Origin: Nocardioides_C sp963700955
GTDB taxonomy: Bacteria > Actinomycetota > Actinomycetes > Propionibacteriales > Nocardioidaceae
Direction: 5' to 3'
Assembly (NCBI GenBank): GCA_963700955.1
Contig: CAVOZH010000011.1
Span: 1-64,000 of the forward strand
DNA length: 64,000 bases
A program made the translations under genes and the position numbers. Positions within the stretch are counted from its first letter, which is position 1. Each line of letters starts with the position of its first letter. The notes beneath the pieces were generated by a model. The model was not told where the DNA came from and made no database searches. It saw nothing but the letters and a program-made list of their open reading frames with translations. Positions 17,984-24,928 of this stretch are shown one piece after another.

Positions 17984-18939
17984 GCGACTTGCCCGATCGT
18001 GGTCGCGAAAGGCGACGACAGCGAACAGTCACCAGCGGGCTGCTCGCCGCTGTCGCCGTCTGTCTCGTGGCACTCGACGGCTGCACCGGCCCAGGCGTCG
18101 GCGTGGCTGACACCGCCCAGACCGGCATCGAGGGTCCCGGGACCGGCAGCTTCATGTTCTCGGGCGCTGCGGCCGTCCGTGACCACCCGATCCGGGTCCG
18201 GTACATCGCTCCCGAGGGCGACCTCGCCACCGCTGAGATCCTCTTCGTGATCCCCGGCGCGTCCCGGGATGCGGAGGGCTACCAATCCGACTGGGAACCC
18301 CTCGTGAAGGATCGTCACGTCCTCGTCGTCATCCCCACCTTCGACGAGCAGGACTACCCCGTCGATGCCTACAACCTGGGCAACCTCGTCGACGGTGACG
18401 GCGACCCGAACCCACCCGACCAGTGGAGCTTCACGGTCATCGACGCACTGTTCGACCACGTCGTCGCGGATGTGCACAGCCAGGCCAAGGACTTCTCGTT
18501 GTTCGGCCACTCGGCGGGTGCCCAGTTCGTGCACAGGTTCATGGAGTTCATGCCGACTCGGGTCCGGGCGGCGGTGGCCGCCAACGCCGGTTGGTACACG
18601 ATGCCGGACGACTCGGAGAAGTTCCCCTACGGCCTCGACGGGGTCCCCAGGGACGAAGAGGATCTGGGCGACACCTTCGGGGCCAACCTCACGGTTCTTC
18701 TCGGCGCGGACGACATCGACACCGGGGACAGCAGGCTCCGCCACGATGACGGCGCGGACGCACAGGGCTCAACCCGGCTGGAACGCGGTCTCTCGTTCTA
18801 CCTGAACGCCCGCAAGTCCGCCGCCGAGCACTCGCTCACATTTCGCTGGCACCTGGCCGTCGTTCCCGGGATCGACCACGACCACACGGCGATGGCTCGC
18901 GAGGCGGCCAAGGTGCTGTTCGGCACTACTGGCGGATGA
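17980..18939 (+). CDS. Alpha/beta hydrolase, predicted lipoprotein
   Basis: A 319-residue hydrolase. Residues 1-35 form a basic n-region, a hydrophobic helix and LDGC with Cys35, a weak lipobox (Asp at -2), so surface anchoring is likely but not certain. The hydrolase domain has FVIPGAS, elbow GHSAGAQ (Ser near 176) and a late His in PGIDHDH. It resembles the cytosolic hydrolase two genes upstream. GTG 17980 overlaps the CapA stop by 4 bp. Its 3' end overlaps the convergent nitrobindin gene by 14 bp. Confidence 0.8.
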   Translation: MSDLPDRGRERRRQRTVTSGLLAAVAVCLVALDGCTGPGVGVADTAQTGIEGPGTGSFMFSGAAAVRDHPIRVRYIAPEGDLATAEILFVIPGASRDAEGYQSDWEPLVKDRHVLVVIPTFDEQDYPVDAYNLGNLVDGDGDPNPPDQWSFTVIDALFDHVVADVHSQAKDFSLFGHSAGAQFVHRFMEFMPTRVRAAVAANAGWYTMPDDSEKFPYGLDGVPRDEEDLGDTFGANLTVLLGADDIDTGDSRLRHDDGADAQGSTRLERGLSFYLNARKSAAEHSLTFRWHLAVVPGIDHDHTAMAREAAKVLFGTTGG

Positions 18940-19420
18940 GCCGGCCCCAGAGGTGAGGCTGGAGCTTCTGACCGACGGCGGCCATGTCGTAGGTCCACAG
19001 CAGGTCGCCCTCGACGAGGCCGTAGAGGCGGTGACCCGCGGTGACCTCCTTGGCCGTCTCGGTGCGCCCGACGGCATCGGTCGAGATCTCGAGCTTGGCG
19101 CCCTCGGCGTGGCCGTACCAGATCTCGATGAAGCCGGTGTTGTGAGTCATCACGACCTCGAGCGTCCCGTCGGCCTTCGGCCGGAAGAAGCCCGTCTCGA
19201 TCGCGGCGTCACGGACCTTCTTGCCCTCGGCGTCGACGATCCAGGCCCGGCTCATGTAGTGGAAGAACGGGCGGCCGTCGTGGGTGAAGATGACCTCCTG
19301 CCCGAACTGGAACGGCTCGATCGTCGGGTAGTCCCCGTGACCGTTGCCGTGCCACGTGCCGAGCAGCCACGCGATGGGGGCGCAGTCGGGGTGCAGGTTG
19401 TCAGGCAGCTCGAAAGGCAT
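18926..19420 (-). CDS. Nitrobindin (heme-binding peroxynitrite isomerase-like)
   Basis: A 164-residue nitrobindin/THAP4-like protein (DUF1794). It has the family opening LLGTWHGNGHGDYPTI (G-x-W-x-G-x-G) and a C-terminal histidine in QPHLWGRL that should ligate heme. Family members bind NO or detoxify peroxynitrite. No Shine-Dalgarno precedes the ATG; a 33-codon ORF stops 2 bp upstream, so translation probably depends on reinitiation after that peptide. Confidence 0.88.
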   Translation of the reverse strand: MPFELPDNLHPDCAPIAWLLGTWHGNGHGDYPTIEPFQFGQEVIFTHDGRPFFHYMSRAWIVDAEGKKVRDAAIETGFFRPKADGTLEVVMTHNTGFIEIWYGHAEGAKLEISTDAVGRTETAKEVTAGHRLYGLVEGDLLWTYDMAAVGQKLQPHLWGRLIRQ

Positions 19421-19422
19421 GC

Positions 19423-19524
19423 TTAGGAGTTATCTGCCTTCATCAGCTTGTACACGACCAGGATCGACACGAATCCGCTGAGCAGCACGACCGCTGCCAT
19501 GAGCGCGATGAACACAGCTTCCAT
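19423..19524 (-). CDS. 33-residue predicted membrane peptide upstream of nitrobindin
   Basis: A small ORF: starts MEAVFIALMA, continues as a hydrophobic helix and ends YKLMKADNS. The ATG is exactly 7 bp after a TAGACT box, i.e. a leaderless start, and the TAA stop is 2 bp before nitrobindin. One transmembrane helix with a short charged C-terminal tail. Function unknown; it may be a partner of nitrobindin or serve to drive its translation. Confidence 0.65.
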   Translation of the reverse strand: MEAVFIALMAAVVLLSGFVSILVVYKLMKADNS

Positions 19525-19531
19525 GGCGGCG

Positions 19532-19537
19532 AGTCTA
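19532..19537 (-). promoter_or_regulatory. -10 box TAGACT for the small peptide-nitrobindin mRNA
   Basis: TAGACT on the minus strand, 7 bp from the ATG at 19524, overlapping the last codons of the upstream BKACE gene (stop at 19535). It marks a separate transcript beginning at the start codon. No clear -35 was found. Confidence 0.5.
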
Positions 19538-20377
19538 ACGGCGTTTGATCTGGAGCAGGTCGCGGGCTTCGTCACACGACATCGGCTCGCGCTGGGCCAG
19601 CCGGCCCATGGCCACGGCGCGCTCGACGAGCTGGGCGTTGTGCTCCACCGGGACGCCCTTGGCCATGGTCAGCACGTCCTCCATGCCCACGCGCAGGTGC
19701 CCGCCCTTGCTCAGCGACGCCAGCGCCACCGGGAGCGTCGAACGGCCGATCCCGGTCGCGGACCACGACGTGACGGCGTCGGGCAGGGCGCTGACCGCGG
19801 CGACCAGCGCGTCCGCCGTACCAGGCATCCCGCCTGGGACGCCCATGACCAGGTCGCAGTGCACGCGCCCGCCGTAGGGCAGGCCGTACTTGTCGAGCAG
19901 CCGGTGCAGCGCGTGCACGTGCCCGAGGTCGAACAGCTCGAACTCCGGGACGACCTCGCGCTCCTGCGCGAGCTGGTAGAGCTCGGTGATGAACGGCCAG
20001 GGGTTGGAGAACACGTCGTCGCCGAAGTTGGTCGTGCCCATCGTCAGCGAGCACGAGTCAGGCTGCGCGTCGAGCACCTTGAGACGCCGTTCGAGAGGGT
20101 CGTGGACAGAGCCGCCGGTGGAGAGCTGTACGACGAGGTCGGTCTGCTCGTGCAGGGCGTCCACGGTCGCCGTGAGCCGGCCGAGGTCGAGCGTGGGCTG
20201 GTGCTCGTCGTCGCGGATGTGCACGTGCACCATGGCGGCGCCGGCGACCTGGCAGCGCTGCGCCGTCTCGACGAGCTCCTCGAGGGTGGTCGGCAGCTGT
20301 GGGCAGTCGTCCTTGGCGGTCTCCGCGCCGGTGGGCGCGACGGTCACGAGGAGCCGGTCGGAGGCAGGCGTGGTCAT
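19535..20377 (-). CDS. BKACE (beta-keto acid cleavage enzyme, DUF849) family
   Basis: A 280-residue TIM-barrel enzyme of the BKACE family, which cleaves beta-keto acids with acetyl-CoA to acetoacetate and a CoA thioester. The zinc motif HVHIRD is present (MVHVHIRDD), as are LSTGG and MGTTNFGDD. The N-terminal LLVTVAPTGAE is typical. ATG 20377 is used; the frame is open upstream to 20464. The substrate cannot be assigned. It ends just before the nitrobindin leader promoter. Confidence 0.85.
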   Translation of the reverse strand: MTTPASDRLLVTVAPTGAETAKDDCPQLPTTLEELVETAQRCQVAGAAMVHVHIRDDEHQPTLDLGRLTATVDALHEQTDLVVQLSTGGSVHDPLERRLKVLDAQPDSCSLTMGTTNFGDDVFSNPWPFITELYQLAQEREVVPEFELFDLGHVHALHRLLDKYGLPYGGRVHCDLVMGVPGGMPGTADALVAAVSALPDAVTSWSATGIGRSTLPVALASLSKGGHLRVGMEDVLTMAKGVPVEHNAQLVERAVAMGRLAQREPMSCDEARDLLQIKRR

Positions 20378-20401
20378 GTGCGCATCGTTCCAGACTTCGT
20401 T

Positions 20402-20447
20402 CGGCGAGTCGATCCACTCGCCGCAAACCTTCTGGCCTTGAGGCCAG
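20402..20447 (-). promoter_or_regulatory. Two adjacent hairpins before the BKACE gene
   Basis: A perfect 8-bp inverted repeat with a 6-base loop (20402-20409 with 20416-20423), then a 7-bp inverted repeat with a 2-base loop (20432-20438 with 20441-20447). They lie in the divergent region between BKACE and dtd. They could be operators or part of a 5' leader. Confidence 0.45.
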
Positions 20448-20573
20448 TTTGCAGGAAGTTCCACAGCGTCGGGGCCGCCGCGGGTGCGAAGTGGTCAATG
20501 GTGACCGGTTCAGGCGCCGAGATCATGTCACGATCGACCACTCCTGCTGGGCGCGCCGGTAGCCTTCGGACCC

Positions 20574-21002
20574 ATGCGCGCCGTCGTCCAGCGAGTCCTC
20601 TCAGCCGCCGTCGCGGTCTCCGGCGAGGTCGTCGGCGAGATCGGCGGGCCCGGTCTCGTCGTACTCCTCGGCGTCACCCACACCGACGGGCCCTCCGAGG
20701 TCGCGTGGATGGCGCGCAAGGTCTGGGACCTGCGGATCATGCGCGACGAGAAGTCGGCGGCGGAGCTCGATGCGCCGATCCTCGTCGTCAGCCAGTTCAC
20801 CCTGTACGGCGACGCCCGCAAGGGCCGTCGGCCGACCTGGAACGCCGCGGCACCTGGGCCGGTGTCGGAGCCGATGTACGACGCAGTGTGCGCGGAGCTC
20901 GAGCGCCTGGGCGCGACCGTTGCGCGAGGGAGCTTCGGAGCCGACATGCAGGTGAGCCTGGTCAACGACGGCCCGGTGACCCTGGTCCTCGAGACGTCCT
21001 GA
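20574..21002 (+). CDS. dtd: D-aminoacyl-tRNA deacylase
   Basis: A 142-residue Dtd that removes D-amino acids from mischarged tRNAs. Motifs SQFTLYGD-x-x-K-G-x-R-P and the C-terminal region FGADMQVSLVNDGPVT are present; the usual Gly-cis-Pro NGPVT motif reads NDGPVT, keeping the GP pair. TAGCCT lies 8 bp before the ATG, so the transcript is nearly leaderless. Length is standard. Confidence 0.92.
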   Translation: MRAVVQRVLSAAVAVSGEVVGEIGGPGLVVLLGVTHTDGPSEVAWMARKVWDLRIMRDEKSAAELDAPILVVSQFTLYGDARKGRRPTWNAAAPGPVSEPMYDAVCAELERLGATVARGSFGADMQVSLVNDGPVTLVLETS

Positions 21003-21005
21003 GGC

Positions 21006-21923
21006 TCAGTCGGCCGGGGTGCCGATCTTGATCTCGCTGATCGCGACCGTGTTCCGTGGGCCGGGCTGGGAGGCCAGGATCTCGAGCACGACGCGCCGGG
21101 TCGAGGTCTCCGGCACCCGCATCGTGCGCAGGCTCCGGTCGTTGGGGTTGCCGCTCATGGTCTGCACGTAGGTGGTGCCGTCGTCGAACCGCCAGCGCAC
21201 CTTGGTGATCCGGTTGTTCTCGGCGTACCGGTCAACCCCGCTCGCGGCGTCGGTCTTCGCGTACCCCGGCACCAGCCCGACCTCAGCGACGTCCATGTCC
21301 TTGGGCAAGATGACCGTGAACCGCTCGCGGACCCCGGAACCGTCACAGCGCCACGCGGTCGAGAGATCCGAGTCGTGTGCGTTCGCGGGCTGGTAGGTCA
21401 CGGTGTTGCCCGCCGCGTCGACGCTGCTGTCGGCCTGGCAGCTCGCCGTCGAGTCGGCGATCCGTACCGCGCCCACCGCACCGTCGTACCGCTGCGCGTC
21501 CTGGGTTCCAGCGCTCTCGGCCGCCCCGACCTGCCCGTCTGCGGCGCTGTCGGCGAACAGCCGGCCCAGGCCGAACGCGGCTCCGACCAGGACCAGCGAG
21601 AGTAGGGCGAGAACGATCGCGGCGCGCGACGTGGAACCCTTCAGCGTCTCCCAGGACGTGCTCGAACGCGGGGCCTCCTCCTCGAACGCGAACGCTGGTG
21701 CGAACGCGGGTTCCGGCGCAAGGTCGGGTGGTTCGGGCTGCCGCACCGGAGCGGGCCCCTCGTGCGCGACCAGGGCATCGCGATCGAGGACGACCGTGGG
21801 TTCGTCGGCGGGCTTGCCTGTGGACTCGTCTGTCGGCCCACCCGCGTGCCCCTCGCCACGACGGGCACGCTCGTAGCCGCGGCGGAACGCTTCGGCGTAC
21901 TCGTCGTCCGGGGATGGATTCAT
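21006..21923 (-). CDS. Membrane protein with extracellular discoidin-like domain
   Basis: A 305-residue protein: Pro/Glu-rich cytoplasmic N-terminus (about 1-105), one membrane helix (about 108-130) and an extracellular domain of the discoidin/NADase-type glycan-binding kind (YQPANAHDSDLSTAWRCDG, then VRWRFDDGTTYVQT and VAISEIKIG). It probably binds carbohydrate outside the cell, by analogy with zinc-ribbon/kinase-linked discoidin proteins of actinobacteria. ATG 21923 has only a weak ribosome site. Confidence 0.78.
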   Translation of the reverse strand: MNPSPDDEYAEAFRRGYERARRGEGHAGGPTDESTGKPADEPTVVLDRDALVAHEGPAPVRQPEPPDLAPEPAFAPAFAFEEEAPRSSTSWETLKGSTSRAAIVLALLSLVLVGAAFGLGRLFADSAADGQVGAAESAGTQDAQRYDGAVGAVRIADSTASCQADSSVDAAGNTVTYQPANAHDSDLSTAWRCDGSGVRERFTVILPKDMDVAEVGLVPGYAKTDAASGVDRYAENNRITKVRWRFDDGTTYVQTMSGNPNDRSLRTMRVPETSTRRVVLEILASQPGPRNTVAISEIKIGTPAD

Positions 21924-22020
21924 GTCGCAGGACACCCTACGAAAAGCCGCGTACGTCCCGCCACCGCCCCGGCCAACTGGACCACCCGTTTCGGGAGGTT
22001 TCTTCCGGGAACCCTGCATA

Positions 22021-22131
22021 TGTGAACAGCGGCCCGGGGCCCTCCCCCGGTCCGGCCAAGTGAAAGACCCTCGCGTTGGCTGCGTGAGCAACGCGAGGGT
22101 CCTCGCCGGCCTGCAACCTGTGAACAGCGGC
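22021..22131. repeat. 13-bp direct repeats flanking a hairpin
   Basis: TGTGAACAGCGGC occurs at 22021-22033 and again at 22119-22131. Between them sits the strong hairpin at 22066-22101. This accounts for much of the 302-bp gap 21924-22225; I see no gene in the rest of it. Confidence 0.7.
22066..22101. terminator. Perfect 13-bp stem-loop
   Basis: Arms 22066-22078 and 22089-22101 are perfectly complementary with a 10-base loop. It lies 125 bp after the DUF1416 stop and before the discoidin gene, both on the minus strand, so it most likely terminates the sulfur-transfer operon. Confidence 0.7.
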
Positions 22132-22225
22132 TGGACGGTCTGTGTCGGCAGTGCCCCAGGTCACACGGTTGAAACGTGCCTTCTCGAATTTCTTCAGCTC
22201 TTCAGTTGCGGACGGCCCCGGCAGC

Positions 22226-22534
22226 TCAGAGGCTGATCGTCACCTCGGCGACGACGCCCTGCTGCGCAACCACCGCCCGGTCGACGGGCTCGACAGCCGG
22301 CGCCAGGGTCCTCAGCGTCCAGGTGCCCGGCGAGGCGAAGAACCGGAAGTGACCGGTCGCGGAGGTAGGCACCTCGGCGGTGAACTCGCCCGTGCGGTCC
22401 AGCAGCCGGACGTAGGCGTTGCCCACCGGCTCGGCCGCGTCACCAGCCCCGCGGGTGACGATGCCCTGGATCACCGACTCCTTCTCCACGTTCACGCCGT
22501 CGAGCGAGAGACCGCCTGTCGTCGCTCCGCACAT
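22226..22534 (-). CDS. sseC: DUF1416 protein (SseC-like)
   Basis: A 102-residue DUF1416 protein (MCGATTGGLSLDGV start), the constant partner of the sulfurtransferase SseA/CysA2 in actinobacteria; in mycobacteria it is called SseC. It has an Ig-like beta-sandwich pattern (FRFFASPGTWTLRTL). Its ATG overlaps the SseA stop by one base (TGATG), showing translational coupling. A role in sulfur transfer is inferred from this pairing only. Confidence 0.88.
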   Translation of the reverse strand: MCGATTGGLSLDGVNVEKESVIQGIVTRGAGDAAEPVGNAYVRLLDRTGEFTAEVPTSATGHFRFFASPGTWTLRTLAPAVEPVDRAVVAQQGVVAEVTISL

Positions 22535-23382
22535 CAGGCGACACCAGCCTCGTCGCCGAGGACGATCGGGACGCCGATGAGCGAGCCGTACTCGGTCCAC
22601 GAGCCGTCGTAGTTCTTGGTGGACCTGTCGCCGAGCAGCTCGTGCAGCACGAACCAGGTGTGCGAGGAACGCTCGCCGATGCGGCAGTAGGCGATGGTCT
22701 CCTTGTCCCAGTCGACACCGGCGTCGGTGTACAGCTTCTTCAGGTCCTCGTCGGACTTGAAGGTGCCGTCGTCGTTGGCCGCCTTGCTCCACGGCACGTT
22801 CGCCGCGGTCGGGATGTGCCCGGCGCGCTGAGCCTGCTCCTGCGGGAGATGGGCCGGGGCGAGCAGACGACCGGCGTACTCGTCCGGGCTGCGCACGTCG
22901 ATCAGGTTCTTGGTGCCGATCGCCTCGACGACCTCGTCGCGGAAGGCCCGGATCGCGAGGTCCTGGTCCTGTGCGACGTACGTGGTCTTCTCGCGCGTGG
23001 GGATCTCGGAGACGAGCTCGCGGCTCTCGAGCTCCCACTTCTTGCGACCGCCGTCGAGCAGCTTCACGTCCTGGTGGCCGTAGAGCTTGAAGTACCAGTA
23101 CGCGTAGGCCGCGAACCAGTTGTTGTTGCCTCCGTAGAGAACCACGGTGTCGTCGTTGCTGACGCCACGCTCGGAGAGCAGGGCGGCGAACTGGTCCTTG
23201 TTGACGGCGTCGCGGCGGACCTGGTCCTGGAGGTCGACGCTCCAGTCGAGCTTGACCGCGTTGCGGATGTGGCCCTTGTCGTAGGCGGTGGTGTCCTCGT
23301 CGACCTCGATGAGGACGACCTTCGGGTCGTCGAGGTGCTCTTGCACCCAGTCGGCGGTTACGAGCACGTTGTCGCGGCTCAT
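22534..23382 (-). CDS. sseA: Thiosulfate sulfurtransferase (rhodanese)
   Basis: A 282-residue two-domain rhodanese. The N-terminal domain is structural; the C-terminal domain carries the catalytic loop CRIGERSS (Cys233). It moves sulfane sulfur from thiosulfate or persulfides to acceptors. The ATG at 23382 follows GGAAC/AAAGGAAC sequence. In actinobacteria this gene is induced by sulfur/cysteine stress. It is part of the module DUF4395-SseA-DUF1416, with thioredoxin upstream and a leader peptide before it. Confidence 0.93.
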   Translation of the reverse strand: MSRDNVLVTADWVQEHLDDPKVVLIEVDEDTTAYDKGHIRNAVKLDWSVDLQDQVRRDAVNKDQFAALLSERGVSNDDTVVLYGGNNNWFAAYAYWYFKLYGHQDVKLLDGGRKKWELESRELVSEIPTREKTTYVAQDQDLAIRAFRDEVVEAIGTKNLIDVRSPDEYAGRLLAPAHLPQEQAQRAGHIPTAANVPWSKAANDDGTFKSDEDLKKLYTDAGVDWDKETIAYCRIGERSSHTWFVLHELLGDRSTKNYDGSWTEYGSLIGVPIVLGDEAGVA

Positions 23383-23418
23383 GGCATGTTCCTTTCGGGC
23401 TTGCGTATCAGCGGGGTT

Positions 23419-23916
23419 TCAGGCGGCGGACGGGGCGTCCTGGGCCTTGGTGTCGGCGGTGCTGGCGGAACGGTTGGGGAACGCTCGGCGGAGGAGCAGG
23501 TAGAGCTCGCAGCCCAGGCAGAAGCCGAAGGCCGCGTTGAGGAAGGCCGCGGCGAGCGCGAAGCCCGTCGCGACAAGGCCGAGCAGCGACACGCCCGTGC
23601 CGAAGCCGGCCAGGGCGATGAGCGCGAAGGCGAGCCCGACGGTCTGTGCGAACCGGGGCGGCGCGGCGTCCTCGAGCTCGGTGGGCGGCGCGAGCCGGGG
23701 TCGGACGAGTCGCTTGAAGAGCCAGGCGTACGGCGTGCGCTGCACTCCGCCGATGGCCCCGGCGGCGAACAGCGCGGTCTGTACGACGAGCAGCGCGGTC
23801 GCCGTGCTGGACGGCGCCGTGAGGAGGACGACCGCGAGCAGCGCGGTGGTCAGCGTCGCAGCGAACCGCGGGCCTCGCGGATCGATGCGGGTGGATGAGG
23901 TCCCGGGATCGGGCAT
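23419..23916 (-). CDS. DUF4395 integral membrane protein
   Basis: A 165-residue membrane protein with about four hydrophobic helices and the family motif GFCLGCELY near the C-terminus, a C-x-x-C facing the membrane region. DUF4395 proteins commonly accompany thioredoxin and SseA. ATG 23916 follows GGAG at 5 bp spacing. It is the first structural gene downstream of the leader peptide at 24109-24186, so that peptide may control it. Redox or sulfur transport role is inferred. Confidence 0.82.
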   Translation of the reverse strand: MPDPGTSSTRIDPRGPRFAATLTTALLAVVLLTAPSSTATALLVVQTALFAAGAIGGVQRTPYAWLFKRLVRPRLAPPTELEDAAPPRFAQTVGLAFALIALAGFGTGVSLLGLVATGFALAAAFLNAAFGFCLGCELYLLLRRAFPNRSASTADTKAQDAPSAA

Positions 23917-24108
23917 GGATTCTCCTGCGTCGGCGCATGCCCCGGGCACGCGCTCACTCAGCCGGCGGACAGCCGGCGCCGGAGAGGCGTCACGATGGGC
24001 ATGCAGGGATGGGGGCGGCCTTGGAAGGCACGGGTACGTCGGGCGTGGAGCCCACTCAGGGACTCAGACGACAGGGATCCGAGGGGACCGTGACGAGCGA
24101 CGTACCCG

Positions 24109-24186
24109 TCAGGACATTCGACACAGCGCCGAGCGCACGAGGCAGTGATCCACTGCGCGGCGCTTGGTCAGCATGGTCGAGGACAT
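24109..24186 (-). CDS. Putative 25-residue leader peptide (sulfur/cysteine attenuator type)
   Basis: A 25-codon ORF too short for routine calls. It carries TKRRAVDHC then RSALCR: an R-R-x-V-D core followed by cysteines, as in the actinobacterial 'putative leader peptide' family found before sulfur genes. The ATG at 24186 is 7 bp after TAGGCT, a leaderless start; an in-frame ATG at 24174 would also serve. It precedes DUF4395-SseA-DUF1416 by 192 bp. In such systems ribosome stalling at Cys codons controls downstream expression. Family assignment rests on memory of the motif. Confidence 0.6.
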   Translation of the reverse strand: MSSTMLTKRRAVDHCLVRSALCRMS

Positions 24187-24193
24187 GCAGGGA

Positions 24194-24199
24194 AGCCTA
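24194..24199 (-). promoter_or_regulatory. -10 box TAGGCT for the leader peptide transcript
   Basis: TAGGCT on the minus strand, 7 bp from the leader ATG at 24186, consistent with transcription starting at the start codon. The rest of the gap 23917-24282 beyond the leader ORF holds no other gene I can support. Confidence 0.5.
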
Positions 24200-24282
24200 G
24201 GGGACCCGTACCGGCACGGCGACCAGCGTCTCGGATGTTGGACGACCCATCCAGAATGCGGACCGCTCTGCGGGCGGCTTGC

Positions 24283-24750
24283 TTAGGCGAAGTCTCTCGC
24301 CAGCGTCGCCATGACCTCGTCGCGCTTGGGCGCTCCGCTCGCCCGGGACACCTCGCGACCGTGTGGGTCGAGGATCAAGGTCGTCGGGGTGCGGGAGACG
24401 CCCAGGCGACGCACCAGCTCCAGGTGATGCTCTGCGTCGACCTCGACGTGCGCGACGCCCGGCACGGTGGCGGCGACCTCGGAGAGCACGCGCCGGGTCG
24501 CCCTGCACGGCGCACAGAAGGCGGAGGAGAACTGCAGCAACGTCGCCCGCTCACCCAGCTCGTGGTCGATCTCGGCGCCGTGCAGCACGCTCACCGGTTG
24601 CTCCTCCCCGCTCTCCGCCGGGCCCGCCCCGCGAACCTGGTGGGTGCCGCGGAAGCGGCCGTCACGTACTGCTCGCCAGACCCCGAAACCCGTCGCGAGG
24701 GCGAGCGCGACGACCAGGACCCAGGTTCCATTGCTCACGCTCGGATTCAA
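24283..24750 (-). CDS. Membrane-anchored thioredoxin-like protein
   Basis: A 155-residue protein with an N-terminal membrane helix (about 8-28) and a thioredoxin fold: active site SSAFCAPCRAT (Cys79, Cys82) and the cis-proline region SRTPTTLIL. TTG 24750 is preferred because GAGG lies about 5 bp upstream; GTG 24738 is the alternative. It is on the same strand as DUF4395/SseA, and the leader peptide lies between them, so it is probably outside the attenuated transcript though part of the functional module. Confidence 0.82.
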   Translation of the reverse strand: MNPSVSNGTWVLVVALALATGFGVWRAVRDGRFRGTHQVRGAGPAESGEEQPVSVLHGAEIDHELGERATLLQFSSAFCAPCRATRRVLSEVAATVPGVAHVEVDAEHHLELVRRLGVSRTPTTLILDPHGREVSRASGAPKRDEVMATLARDFA

Positions 24751-24860
24751 CCACCCCTCGTGTCAGGACATTCCGGACGACCGCTGTGCGAGAGCCCCGG
24801 GCCGGACTCCTGACAAAGGCCGGACACCGGCCGTCCGAGTCGACGCGATGCCCGGGCACA

Positions 24861-24900
24861 CGAAACCCCGCCGGCCCGGAAGGATCCAGCGGGGGTTTCG
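24861..24900 (-). terminator. Hairpin terminator of the second LPxTG gene
   Basis: Inverted repeat between about 24861-24871 and 24889-24900 with one unpaired base and a 17-base loop, 28 bp after the LPxTG stop on the minus strand. Confidence 0.65.
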
Positions 24901-24928
24901 AGTGCCTAAGGGGTGCTGCCCGGGAGGG

